From: Fulvia fulva
Lineage: Eukaryota; Ascomycota; Dothideomycetes; Mycosphaerellales; Mycosphaerellaceae
Reading direction: 5' to 3'
Assembly (NCBI RefSeq): GCF_020509005.1
Contig: NC_063015.1
Span: 372,001-436,000, forward strand
DNA: 64,000 nt
Shown here: one piece after another, positions 47,617 through 59,631 of the stretch
How positions within the stretch are numbered: position 1 is the stretch's first letter
Layout of the letters: every line of letters begins with the position of its first letter
The notes under the pieces: generated by a model
Told to the model about the DNA's origin: nothing
What the model saw: the letters and a program-made list of their open reading frames with translations, nothing else
Databases searched by the model: none
Translations under genes and position numbers: made by a program

Positions 47617-47771
47617 ATCCCACTCAGGCCACATGGTCTCCTACAATCCCTTTACGTAAGCTGGAGCTGCCTCACAAAGTTTTGGAACTGCTGGCCATTA
47701 AGGGGCTTTGTTAACCTATTAGTAGCTATATCCTTTATATAGCAGTAGTCCACTACAATCTTCTTCTGCCA

Positions 47772-50700
47772 CTAGAGATATCTGACATAGTTATATACAA
47801 CATCAATATGCTTTGACCTTTTATGCACATGGGCATCTTTAACAAGTGTCAAAGCGGCTTGGTTGTCACCTATGAGCTTGACTGGCCTTAGCTCGTCAAC
47901 AGTGCCCCTGCTTGCCCTTACACTCGGCTGGAAAGAGCTCTTTCCCACCAGTTCTGGGCACCCCATTTCCCTGAGGACAGCAGCAAGAAATTGTGACTGC
48001 TTTGCGGCTGCGTTTATAGCTATGAACTCAGCTTCTATTGTTGATGTTGTAACAGACTTCTGCTTCCTACTCATCCAGGACACAGGTGATCCACAAAGGA
48101 ACTATACGTATCCCAGAATTGAGACTCTATCCACTTTGTCTATAGCGTAGTCAGAGTCCGAGTATCCCTGGAGATTGCCCCCTCCCTTTCTATACATAAG
48201 ACCTAGGTCTGGGTACGACCGCAGGTATCGGGAGAGCTTCTTCAAAGCCTTTATATGCTGCTGCGAGGGATTAGCAACATATGAGCTAATTCTTCCAAGG
48301 GGGAATGCTAAGTCTGGCCTTGTCATTGTCATTGGCCACATCTAGGTACCATTGTGGCTCTAGTAATCCTGTTTGTTGCACCTCTCATCTATAGGTGCCG
48401 TAGGCACTAAGTGCTCGTAGCTCTCTATAGGTGAGTAGGTTGGCGTAGCCTTCTCTCTAGCTATGTTCATCTTGGCTAAGTTAGCGTGGACATAGTGTCC
48501 TTGATCAAGCTTTAAAGTGCCTTAGGACCTGTCTCTTGTAATCCTCATTCCAAGGATCTTCGTAGGTTCACTAAGATCTTTAATCTTAAACACTTTTCCA
48601 AGCTCAGCCTTAAACCACTGAACATCTGACAGCTTCGGAGCTGCAATGGGTATGTCATCCACATAGGTAAGGACTATAAGGTCTCTATCCGTATAGACAA
48701 GTAGGCATAGATCTACCTAGGACTGGGTAAATCTAATCTTCTCTAGCTTCGTAACACAGAGCTTATTCCAGTCTCTAGCTGCTTGCTTAAGCCTATAAAG
48801 GCTTCGTAGGACCTTAAACACTATATTTAGAGGTGCTTCAACTCCTAGGGGCGGGATTATGTAGATGTCTTCAAGGAGGCTACTTTGGGTAAAAGCATTA
48901 TTCACATCCACTAGGTGCATCTCGAGATCTCTCTTACACACTACTGCTATGAATACTCGGAGAGTATCATGTCTAACAGTAGGTGCAAAGGTCTCTTCGA
49001 AGTCAACCCTATATTTCTGTGAAAACCCTCTTACAACTAGTCTTGCCTTGAACTTCTCAATAGCTCCACTAATCATTCTTTTCACATCAAAGACCCACCT
49101 AGAAGTAATTAGATTCGCACCCTTTGGCGGTACAACTGCTTCCTAGGTGTTGTTGCTTGCTAAGGCAATAAGTTCGTTCTCGATTGCCTCTCTCCACATA
49201 TGTCCCCATTCGGGGTCTCCTACGGCTGCCTTATAGGACTTTGGGATTGGCACTTCCTGCTAATAGGCTATGGCCTACCTAATAGCAGCAAATGCATATT
49301 CTTCCACGTCGTTCAGAATCTCCTCTACCCAGCTCATTGTAGGGTCTAGATGGAACATCTGGGCGATAAGAGCCTTATGGTGTTTAGCCTCATGCTCTTC
49401 AGAGTTATCATCTCCGTCCCCCCTTGACCTCTTGTTGCCTGCAACCTGAGGTGGCGCTAGGTGTTTAGATGGGTCGAACTGAACGACATCTTCTTTTTCT
49501 TTTATTGGAGTACCCTGATCTCCAAACTTCTGGTATTCCCTAATGTCCTTTAGGGGAGGGGGAAGTTGCATAGACAGCGGTTGCTATGGTGTTGATGACT
49601 CGGGTAGGTTCTGTATAGATCCACCGTTATCGGCCTTCGACAGTGGTGAAACCGCCTCAATATTTTCTCCTAGCCTTCGTAACGGTGTTTCTGATAATCC
49701 CCTATCGGAAAATTTCGCCCCAAAGGGCTTCCTCCTAACAGGATTGCGCTGTGGCGCTCGACTCGGCTGGTTAGTAAAGGTGATACCAAGATCCATATCT
49801 CCCCCCTTCTCATTCTCAAACCAGTCGACGTGACTATGCGCTTTTACAGCTTTCATGTCGGGATCCTAGAACAGCCATTGTTTTGTAGTGTTTTCTGAAT
49901 AGCCCACAAACACGGCTTCTTTTCCTCGGTTCATCAACTTGTCTCTCCTCAAGCCTTGAGGTTAGGCTCTTAGGTCTATATAGACCACAGCTTTGCATCC
50001 CCAGACGCGGAAATGGTCGACTGACGGTACTTGGCCAGTAAAGGCTTCTTCTAGTAAAAGAGCAATACCATCAATGATCGGACCATTAGGCAGTCTGTTT
50101 CTGATCACAGTCTGTGCTTGCAAAGCTTCTGGCCAGAACTCAACTGGCATGCCAGAGTCTTCAAGCATAGCCCGGACTGTGTTCTTAGAGGCTTGAATTG
50201 ACCTTTCTATAGGTCCATTCTGAAGAGAGTTGTAGGCATCAGTTGTGTCCATCTGAGTGCCAAACTCCTTCTCCCACTCTTTTAGCAAGGCGAGAATTTC
50301 CTTTGCACCATCACTGCGGATCGCAGACAGAAAGCACCTTGACTGCCGTTCTGCCTGGACCTTCCAATCCCGTAGGGCTGCAGGAGCGTCGCTCCTGGCC
50401 TTCAAAGGGATTACCCACTTCTTCCTAGAGAAGTTGTCTACAATCTCAAGCCAATATTTGTATCCTAGCCTAGAGACTGCGCCCTGAAAAGGCCCACAGA
50501 TGTCAATGGAGATGAGGGCCAGCCTCTCCCCTTTCCTCTCTGTGGCAGGTCCTTTGAACTTCCTCATGTTTGCAAGGGAGCAGACCTTGCAATTCTGGTG
50601 TTCAGAAGGAACAGGAATGGGATCTTTCTTGTCAGTGACTCTATGCAGGTTTCTTAGCAGTCCCTTGCCAAGGTGTGCACATCTTCTATGCCATAGCTCC

Positions 50701-52343
50701 CACTGATCTTCGGACTCAGTGTTAGCCATAGCGGTACCGTCACGTTCTTGAGAGAGTATGCCAGCATGCTGTGGCTCAAGAATTTCCGAGATCGAGTGGA
50801 TAAACGGTACTCCTCCTCGAAGTTTGGTCTGGACAACGGGTTTACCAGACAAGGATTTTAGGGTGAAACTGGGTGGTTGGACAGCAAACTGTTGGCTGAA
50901 CTGATTCCACGAAACAAGACTAACTCCAAGGCCAGGAACAAACAGGACATTTTCTAAGACAATTTGCTTTCTAGAAGGACCACCCATTACTGCACTTCCC
51001 ATATGTGTAGCTTGTAGATAGCCACCCCCAACCTTGATCCACTTCCTCTTTTGAAGAGGCTTCAGTGTCCTGAATAGTGAATCTTGGTCAGTCATATGTG
51101 ATGATGCACAAGAGTCAAGCAACCACTCGGACGAGGGGTACTTGCCTTTGGCTTCTACAGTGGAATGGGCAACCTCATCAACATCATCATCTTCTGATGG
51201 TATCTCAGAGTCTGATGCGTCTTCCTGGGTCGCATGGGCCCTTGCAGGCTTACTAGAGGAGGCCTTTGGCTTGCGGCTCTCCTTCATCTGCTTTGCAAGG
51301 TCCGTCATCACCTTGAGGACATCACGAAGGTTTGGTGATGATGACCTCCTACGAGGTGGTGACGGTTGTCTCTTAGCAGGGTAGGTAACCCTAGCTGGTT
51401 TGTCCTTGTTCCTAACAGCCTGCTGAGCTGCAGAAAGGTGTGGGCACTTGCTCATAAAATGGTCACCATTGCAGAGATGGCACGTGAGCTTGCCCTGGAA
51501 ACCCTTCTTAGCGAACATGGCTGTCCCTTGATGAATCATTGATTCTTGCTTCTCCCTAAGGATTGCAAGAATGTCTTGTGGTGAGAGATTCACCTGGGCA
51601 TCAATTGCATCGCGAATTGAGCCAAATGAGTCTGGCAGAGCTGCTAAGAGTTGCTGGATCTTTCTGTCCTCAGTCTTGATGTCTTGGAACTGAGCCGAGA
51701 TTGAAACAGCCCTCCTTGCAATTGAGCTAAGCTCCTGCCAGGCGTCATCTATTGACTGGTCCTCTGTCATCACGAAATTGGTGTATTGCTGAAGCAAACT
51801 TCTTCCAGTAGCGAGAAGTCTTCTCTTATATTTGGCTTCAGCCCATTCCCACAACTCCTTCGCATGCCGGATCTCGTATGTCATCTCTTGGTCATCTGTC
51901 GACAGACAGATGTACATCTTATACAGGGCCGTTGCATTGTGCCGTCTGTACGATGCCTTCCTTATCGCTTGATCCAAAGGAAGGGATGACTCCGATGATG
52001 TAGAGGGTGTCGCTGGGGTTGCAGCGGGAATGTCCGTAATGATGTCCTCGAGGACCCAGTCAACCTGCTTTGATACCAGGTGTATTCTCATCAGCTTGAA
52101 CCATGTTTCGTGGTTCTCTCTTGTCAGAAGAGGTGCTGCTCTCTTTCTTGTGAACCCAGTCTCGTTCTCTATTTTTGTAAGTTGAGGGACAGGTTGGCTG
52201 CCCTCAGGTAACAGGATGTATTCGGTCGTACGCGATTGGATCGATAGGAGGTGAACCAAACGCGAGGTTGATGGTGGAGAGAATGGCTGTCCACTAGAAA
52301 GCGAGGAAAGTCGGTCGTAAGGATAGTGTTGGTGCTGAGACAC
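47772..52343 (-). pseudogene. Copia-2 Gag-Pol polyprotein, broken in its second half
   Basis: The frame 52343-49962 (793 codons) is open: Gag with zinc knuckle CHLCNGDHFMSKC, protease LLDSCASSHMTD, integrase ELWHRRCAH..CKVC, ISIDICGP, RSDGAKE and GPIERSIQ. After 49962 it is split by stops such as RA*PQGLRR (CAA to TAA) and LF*DPDM (TGG to TAG). RT pieces are at 49085-48717 (KARLVVRGFSQ, LVDVNNAF) and RNase H pieces at 48341-47772 (GYSDSDYAI, STIEAEF). The true start is unclear: the open frame begins at a GTG, with an in-frame TGA just upstream that may itself be a mutated Trp codon. No product is expected. Confidence 0.87.
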
Positions 52344-52661
52344 TGTAGCGTAACTCTCTCAGCAGAGGGGGTTTCTGAGACACTGCGGCTCTCTTAGAAT
52401 GAACAGTTAGTCGATACGAACGCGATGTCCGGAGAGCGACTCTTCTCAGTAAGCTCGCCCACTTGTCTGAGGTATTGGCACAGGCTCCCTGACTCGGAGT
52501 CTGACAGTGCCTCACTAGGCTCTTTCACGTCTTATATGTACCTACAGCACGGCTGTAGCTTCCTGTGCAATGCGGGTGCGGCCTCCAGTCTGCCTTCCTT
52601 TGGTTCTGAAGAGGAATAACTCCAATACGACTTTGTCGAGGGTGAAACACCGAGTTGCTAA

Positions 52662-52676
52662 CCCGGGCTCATAACC
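52662..52676 (-). promoter_or_regulatory. Copia-2 primer-binding site (half initiator tRNA-Met)
   Basis: GGTTATGAGCCCGGG on the minus strand directly after the 5' LTR, identical to that of Copia-1. Confidence 0.75.
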
Positions 52677-52910
52677 TGTTAAACAGGTACGAGTTGCGCA
52701 GCAGTGGAAGACGGCGGATCACACAAAAGACGAAGAAGGACCCAATGGGATAGCGTGTATCTACATATAGTATCGCCGGTGTTGGTGTAGGTAGATGCTA
52801 GGTGTCCGGATGTTTGCTAGCCTATGGGCTGGCAAACCCTAATCACGTGATCTCGTCACATAACACACCCACACCCACATGCTTGTCCTGCGGCCTGTAT
52901 GTTCTCAACA
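52677..52910 (-). repeat. Copia-2 5' LTR
   Basis: 234 bp, TGTTAAACAGG..TTCTCAACA, followed by the CTTAC duplication. Confidence 0.9.
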
Positions 52911-52915
52911 CTTAC

Positions 52916-53762
52916 TATCCCTCGATATCGTAGGAGCCTTTGACAACGTCTTATACTAAAGGCTAATATATATCCTATAGTAGAAAGGCATCCCCTAGTA
53001 GGTAATAAAGTTCGTCTACTTCTTTCTCTAGGAACGGACGATATACCTAGTCCTAGGAAGGTCTACGTCCGACCCGGTAAAGGTAGAGGCTAGAATACCT
53101 TAGGGATCTACTCTCTCCCCTATCCTATTTCTAATATTTATGTCTGATCTAATCCCCCTACTCACCTCTCCGTAAACCTTAGTATCGGGATTCGTAGACG
53201 ATATATTAAGAATATACAGGTCATAGGGTCAACATTAGGTGCTTAGGGGGATTAGTAATCAGGGCTTACTAGTCAAGTCCTAAGTACAGCTGTCCCTCCT
53301 AAAACACCTACACCAACACCGGCGATACTATATATAGATACACGCTATCCTATTAGGTCCTTCTTCGTCTTTCGTATAATCCGCCGTCTTCCACTACTAC
53401 GCAACTCGTACCTGTTTAACAATTATTAGGGACAAAGGCAATATTCGCCGAATCTCTCGGTAGATACTATAGTAGGGATACCTCTAGTAGTTTAGCCTCG
53501 CTAGCGAGACGGAGGAGTAGATAGACAAGAGGCGGAAGCTAGGGGGGTTATAGATAGGGTAGTTATTAGGGTAGGCCTATAATACTAGCGTACCCTTAAT
53601 AAGGGAAATCTAAGACGATAACGAGGGGGAAAAGATAGGCGGGAAGGAGGAGGGGTTTTTACTAATACGGTTTCCCCTCTATATATACGAAAACAAGATA
53701 GTATAGCTATATAGGCTAAAGGGCACTATAATAGCTTAATGAAATATCTATCTATCTATCTA
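52916..53762 (+). mobile_element. LINE D, 3' part, RIP-mutated, with an LTR fragment inside
   Basis: RT traces SLDIVGAFDN, TPQGS-like and FVDDI are readable at 52920-53205. It ends with the LINE 3' region and tail ATCTATCTATCTATCT (53747-53762). Between RT and tail lies an inverted LTR piece (53308-53421). The tail abuts a Copia fragment. Confidence 0.75.
53308..53421 (+). repeat. Truncated Copia-2-type LTR, inverted
   Basis: Reverse complement of the first about 114 bp of the Copia-2 LTR, ending CCTGTTTAACA. The other half of the LTR is missing. Confidence 0.75.
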
Positions 53763-53913
53763 CTTCCTAGGTGTTGTTACTTACTAAGGCAATACGTTCG
53801 TTCTCGATTGCCTCTTTCTATATATATCCCTATTCGGGGTCTCCTACGGCTACCTTATAGGACTTTAGGATTAGCACTTCCTACTAATAGGCTATAGCCT
53901 ACCTAATAGTAGC
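53763..53913 (-). mobile_element. Copia fragment (copy 4), RT-upstream region
   Basis: Matches Copia-2 49139-49283 with RIP-type changes. It is the flank into which Copia-3 inserted. Confidence 0.75.
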
Positions 53914-54147
53914 TGTTAAATAGGTACGAGTTGCGTAGTAGTAGAAGACGGCGGATTATACAAAAGACGAAGAAGGACCTAATAGGATAGCGTGTATCTA
54001 TATACAGTATCGCTAGTGTTAGTGTAGGTAGATACTAGGTGTCCGGATGTTTGCTAGCCTATAGGCTAGCAAACCCTAGTCACGTGATCTAGTTATATGA
54101 CACACCTACACCTATATACTTGTCCTGCGGCCTGTATGTTCTTAACA
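53914..54147 (-). repeat. Copia-3 3' LTR
   Basis: 234 bp, TGTTAAATAGG..TTCTTAACA. No partner LTR at the other end. Confidence 0.85.
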
Positions 54148-57100
54148 CTCCTACTTAGGCCACATAGTCTCCTATAATCCCTTTACGTAAGCTCGAGCTA
54201 CCTTATAAAGTTTTGGAACTACTAGCTATTAAGGGGCTTTGTTAACCTATTAGTAGCTATGTCCTTTATATAGCAGTAGTCTACTATAATCTTCTTCTAC
54301 TACTAGAGATGTCTGACATAGTTATATACAACATCAATATGCTTTGACCTTTTATATACATAGGCATCTTTGACAAGTGTCAAAGCGGCTTGGTTGTTAC
54401 CTATAAGCTTGACTAGCCTTAGCTCGTCAATAGTGCCCTTGCTTGCCCTTATACTCGGCTAGAAAGAGCTCTTTCCTACTAGTTCTGGGCACCCCATTTC
54501 CCTAAGGACAGTAGTAAGAAATTGTGACTGCTTTGCGGCTACGTTTATAGCTATAAACTCAGCTTCTATTGTTAATGTTGCAACAGACTTCTGCTTCCTA
54601 CTCATCTAGGACACAGGTGATCCACAAAGGAACCACACGTATCCTAGAATTGAGACTCTATCCACTTTGTCTATAGCGTAGTCAGAGTCCGAGTATCCCT
54701 AGAGATTGCCCCCTCCCTTTCTATATATAAGACCTAGGTCTGGGTACGACCGTAGGTATCGGGAGAGCTTCTTTAAAGCCTTTATATACTACTACGAGGG
54801 ATCAGCAACAAATGAGCTAATTCTTCTAAGGGGGAATGCTAAGTCTGGCCTTGTCATTGTCATTGGCCACATCTAGGTACCATTGTGGCTCTAGTAATCC
54901 TGTTTGTTGCACCTCTCATCTATAGGTGCCGTAGGCACTAAATGCTCGTAGCTCTCTATAGGTAAGTAGGTTAGCGTAGCCTTCTCTCTAGCTATGTTCA
55001 TCTTGGCTAAGTTAGCGTAGACATAGTGTCCTTGATCAAGCTTTAAAGTGCCTTAAGACCTGTCTCTTGTAATCCTTATTCTAAGGATCTTCGTAGGTTC
55101 ACTAAGATCTTTAATCTTAAACACTTTTCTAAGCTTAGCCTTAAACTACTGAACATCTGACAGCTTCGGAGCTGCAATAGGTATGTCATCTATATAGGTA
55201 AGGACTATAAGGTCTCTATCCGTATAGATAAGTAGGCATAGATCTACCTAGGACTAGGTAAATCTAATCTTCTCTAGCTTCGTAACATAGAGCTTGTTCC
55301 AGTCTCTAGCTGCTTACTTAAGCCTATAAAGGCTTCGTAGGACCTTGAACACTATGTTTAGAGGTACTTCAACTCCTAGGGGTGGGATTATATAGATGTC
55401 TTCAAGAAGGCTACTTTAGGTAAAAGCATTATTCACATCAAAGACCCACCTAGAAGTAATTAGATTCGTACCCTTTAGCGGTACAACTGCTTCCTAGGTA
55501 TTGTTGCTTGCTAAGGCAATAAGTTCGTTCTCGATTGCCTCTCTCTATATATGTCCCTATTCGGGGTCTCCTACGGCTACCTTATAGGACTTTAGGATTG
55601 GCACTTCCTACTGATAGGCTATAGCCTGCCTAACAGTAGTAAATGCATGTTCTTCTACGTCGTTTAGAATCTCCTCTACCCAGCTCATTGTAGGGTCTAG
55701 ATAGAACATCTAGGCGATAAGAGCCTTATAGTGTTTAGCCTTATACTCTTCAGAGTTATCATCTCCGTCCCCCCTTGACCTCTTATTGCCTACAACCTGA
55801 GGTGGCGCTAGGTGTTCGGATGGGTCGAACTGAACGACATCTTCTTTTTCTTTTATTAGAGTACCCTGATCTCCAAACTTCTAGTATTCCCTAATGTCCT
55901 TTAGGGGAGGGGGAAGTTACACAAACAGCGGTTGCTATAGTGTTGATGACTTGGGTAGGTTCTGTATAGATCCACCGTTATCGGCCTTCGACAGTGTTGA
56001 AACCGCCTTAATATTTTCTCCTAGCCTTCGTAACGATGTCTCTAATAATCCCCTATCGGAAAATTTCGCCCCAAAGGGCTTCCTCCTAACAGGATTGCGC
56101 TGTAGCGCTCGACTCGGCTAGTTAGTGAAGGTGATACCAAGATCTATATCTCCCCCCTTCTCATTCTCAAACCAGTCGACGTGACTATGCGCTTTTATTG
56201 CTTTTATGTCGGGATCCTAGAACAGCCATTGTTTTGTGGTGTTTTCTAAGTAGCCCACAAACACGGCTTCTTTTCCTCGGTTTATTAACTTGTCTCTCCT
56301 CAAGCCTTAAGGTTAGGCTCTTAGGTCTATATAGACCATAGCTTTGCATCCCTAGACGCGGAAATGGTCGACTGACGGTACTTGGCTAGTAAAGGCTTCT
56401 TCTAGTAAAAGAGCAATACTATTAATGATCGGACCATTAGGCAGTCTGTTTCTAATCACAGTCTGTGCTTGCAAAGCTTCTGGCCAGAAATCAACTAGCA
56501 TGCTAGAGTCTTCAAGCATAGCCCGGACTATGTTCTTAGAGGCTTGAATTGACCTTTCCACAAGTCCATTTTGAAGAGAGTTGTAGGCATCAGTTGTGTC
56601 CATCTGAGTGCCAAACTCCTTCTCCCACTCTTTTAGCAAGGCGAGAATTTCCTTTGTACCATCACTACGGATCGTAGACAGAAAGCACCTTAACTACCGT
56701 TCTGCCTAGACCTTCCAATCCCGTAGGGCTGTAGGAGCGTCGCTCCTAGCCTTCAAAGGGATTACCCACTTCTTCCTAGAGAAGTTGTCTACAATCTCAA
56801 GCCAATATTTATATCCTAGCCTAGAGACTGCGCCCTAAAAAGGCCTATAGATGTCAATGGAGATGAGGGCCAGCCTCTCCCCTTTCCTCTCTATAGCAGG
56901 TCCTTTGAACTTCCTCATATTTTCAAGGGAGTAGACCTTACAATTCTGGTGTTCAGAAGGAACAGGAATGGGATCTTTCTTGTTAGTGACTCTATATAGG
57001 TTTCTTAGCAGTCCCTTGCTAAGGTGTGCACATCTTCTATACTATAGCTCCTACTGATCTTCGGACTCAGTGTTAGCCATAGCGGTACCGTCACGTTCTT

Positions 57101-58926
57101 AAGAGAGTATGCTAGCATACTATAGCTTAAGAATTTCCGAGATCGAGTAGATAAACGGTACTCCTCCTCGAAGTTTGGTCTGGACAACGGGTTTACTAGA
57201 CAAGGATTTTAGGGTGAAACTGGGTAGTTGGACAGCAAACTGTTAGCTGAACTAATTCCACGAAACAAGACTAACTCTAAGGCCAGGAACAAACAGGACA
57301 TTTTCTAAGACAATTTGCTTTCTAGAAGGACCACCTATTCCTGCACTTCCTATATGTGTAGCTTGTAGATAGCCACCCCCAACCTTGATCCACTTCCTCT
57401 TTTGAAGAGGCTTCAGTGTCCTAAATAGTGAATCTTAGTTAGTCATATGTGATGATGTATAAGAGTCAAGCAACCACTCGGACGAGGGGTACTTGCCTTT
57501 GGCTTCCACAGTGGAATGGGCAACCTCATCAACATCATCATCTTCTGATGGTATCTCAGGGTCTGATGCGTCTTCCTAGGTCGCATAGGCCCTTGCAGGC
57601 TTACTAGAGGAGGCCTTTGGCTTGCGGCTCTCCTTCATCTGCTTTGTAAGGTCCGTTATCACCTTGAGGACATCACGAAGGTTTGGTGATGATGACCTCC
57701 TACGAGGTGGTGACGGTTGTCTCTTAGTAGGGTAGGTAACCCTAGCTAGTTTGTCCTTGTTCCTAACAGCCTACTGAGCTACAGAAAGGTGTAGGCACTT
57801 GCTTATAAAATGGTCACTACCGTAGAGATAGTACGTAAGCTTGCCCTAGAAACCCTTCTTAGCGAACATAGCTATCCCTTAATAAATCATTAATTCTTGC
57901 TTCTCCCTAAGAATTGTAAGAATGTCTTGTGGTAAGAGATTTACCTAGGCATCAATTGTATCGCGAATTGAGCCAAATGAGTCTAGTAGAGCTACTAAGA
58001 GTTGCTAGATCTTTCTGTCCTTAGTCTTAATGTCTTAGAACTAAGGCGAGATTGAAACAGCCCTCCTTATAATTGAGCTAAGCTCCTACTAGGCGTCATC
58101 TATTAACTAGTCCTCTGTTATCACGAAATTAGTATATTGCTAAAGCAAACTTCCTCTAGTAGCGAGAAGTCTTCTCTTATATTTGGCTTTAGCCCATTCC
58201 TACAACTCCTTCGTATACCGGATCTCGTATATTATCTCTTAGTTATCTGTCGACAGACAGATATACATCTTATATAGGGCCGTTATATTGTGCCGTCTAT
58301 ACGATGCCTTCCTTATCGCTTGATCTAAAGGAAGGGATGACTCCGATAATATAGAGGGTGTCGCTATAGATAGGGTTATAGCGGGAATGTCCGTAATAAT
58401 GTCTTCGAGGACCTAGTTAACTTACTTTAATACTAGGTATATTCTTATCAGCTTGAACCATGTTTCGTAGTTCTCTCTTATTAGAATAGGTGCTACTCTC
58501 TTTCTTATAAACCTAGTCTCGTTCTCCATTTTTTTGTAAGTTAAGGGGTAGGTTAGCTACCCTTAGGTAAAAGGATGTATTCGGTCGTACGCGATCGGAT
58601 CGAAATAGGATAAAACGAACGCGAGGTTAATGGCGGAGAGGATAGCTATCCGCCGGGAAGGGGAGGAAAGTCGAAGGATCGTATTAGTACTAAGACACTA
58701 TAGCGTAACTCTCTTAGTAGAGGGGGTTTCTAAGACACTGCGGCTCTCTTAGAATAAACAGTTAGTCGATACGAACGCGATGTCCGGAGAGCGACTCTTC
58801 TTAGTAAGCTCGCCTACTTGTCTAAGGTATTAGTATAGGCTCCCTGACTCGGAGTCTAATAGTGCCTTACTAGGCTCTTTTACGTCTTATATATACCTAT
58901 AGCACGGCTACAGCTTCCTATATAAT
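53914..58926 (-). mobile_element. Copia-3, RIP-mutated copy of the Copia-2 family, 5' truncated
   Basis: Has a 3' LTR at 53914-54147 and parallels Copia-2 up to its leader, then stops at about 58926 with no 5' LTR. Compared with Copia-2 it lacks 180 bp at 55432 and has a small insertion near 58370. Remaining short frames (for example integrase 56639-56352) contain stops around them. Not functional. Confidence 0.88.
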
Positions 58927-59065
58927 AAGAAATAGGGTGAAGAGAACTTTAAGCTATTTAAATTAAATGAGGTAGAACTCCCTTGATTCTAGGGGCAGTA
59001 GCCTGCTTTATAGATCGTTAGAATGGCCTTGATAAGGGCTTTCGAATGTGTCGTGCTTAGCGATA
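58927..59065 (-). mobile_element. 5' leader fragment of the LINE A/B family
   Basis: Matches LINE B 13928-14064 (GGTGAAGAGA.., AGGGGCAGTGGCCTGC, TTTCGAATGTGTCGTG) with RIP-type changes. Same strand as LINE A; it could be its displaced 5' end. Confidence 0.75.
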
Positions 59066-59203
59066 GCGCTGGTTATTGTGCGATACCGGAATGTAATATA
59101 TATATATATAGAAACGTATGTTTTATTATAAGTTATAAAGAGTATAACTATAGATATAAGAGAGATTGAAAAAAGTCTATGAATCGTAAGTTTAGGTTAT
59201 ACT
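59066..59203. other. AT-rich spacer inside the right TIR
   Basis: Contains a TA run (ATATATATATATATAG near 59098). No frame or known repeat; probably the remaining interior of the outer DNA element. Confidence 0.4.
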
Positions 59204-59347
59204 AGGGTTATAGCAGTACCTTCTAACACAATAAGGGTTATAGGAGTACTTTCTTAACCTAATATAGGGACATAGCGGTAGGCTTTTGCTATAAAGCGAC
59301 ATGGTAGTATTTTCCGACACAATAAGGGACATGGGAGTATTTCACCG
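59204..59347 (-). repeat. Right terminal inverted repeat with subterminal ~31-bp repeat array
   Basis: Reverse complement begins CGGTGAAATACTCC, then several degenerate units with CTATAACCCTTATTGTG and CTATGTCCCTA. Pairs with 6438-6553 in inverted orientation. Confidence 0.82.
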
Positions 59348-59357
59348 CACAAGAAAT
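59348..59357 (+). repeat. Target-site duplication, right copy (CACAAGAAAT)
   Basis: Exact copy of 6428-6437, directly abutting the right TIR. Confidence 0.85.
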
Positions 59358-59631
59358 GCAACAATGTTATTGCAGGTGCGCGGCATGTATGTGGACAACC
59401 TCTTCACGATGCTCCCCTCTTGTGCGCTCACCCATGTGTCTTGAGGTTGATGTGGATCTGGAAAGCGGTAATGATGCCGTCGTTTCGCGATACAAGATCC
59501 AGCTCCTATGCTCTCTATCGCTAGGGGTAACGACAGCACCATGGTGTCTCTGTATTGTCAGTATCAGAGGCGCTTCGCTTCCTTCCGTCCATTCTCATTT
59601 CTTCCATCTCAACTTCTGCTCCAAAACCCGC

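Larger units (their letters stand above)
47383..52910 (-). mobile_element. Copia-2, Ty1/Copia retrotransposon, partly RIP-mutated
   Basis: 5528 bp between 234-bp LTRs (47383-47616 and 52677-52910) with target duplication CTTAC (47378-47382 and 52911-52915). Related to Copia-1: same LTR start TGTTAAACAGGTACG, same primer-binding site, parallel domain order. The half towards the 3' LTR is more mutated than the Gag-integrase half. Confidence 0.92.
6438..59347. mobile_element. Nested repeat island bounded by TIRs and a 10-bp target duplication
   Basis: The whole gene-free block is enclosed by matching inverted ends (6438 and 59347) and by CACAAGAAAT direct repeats. The simplest reading is a Mutator-like (MULE, 9-11 bp duplications) or MITE-like DNA element that inserted next to the NLR gene and then received many retroelements. 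A 53-kb element that moved as one unit is the less likely alternative. No transposase frame was seen; any original one would have been lost or mutated. Sequence is rich in TpA and poor in CpA/TpG in most sub-blocks, as after RIP. Confidence 0.7.

Noticed and set aside
6438..59347. Starship-type giant element
   Set aside because: No DUF3435 tyrosine recombinase (captain) was seen at either end and there is no gene cargo; the 10-bp duplication and repeat-array ends fit a transposase-type element better.
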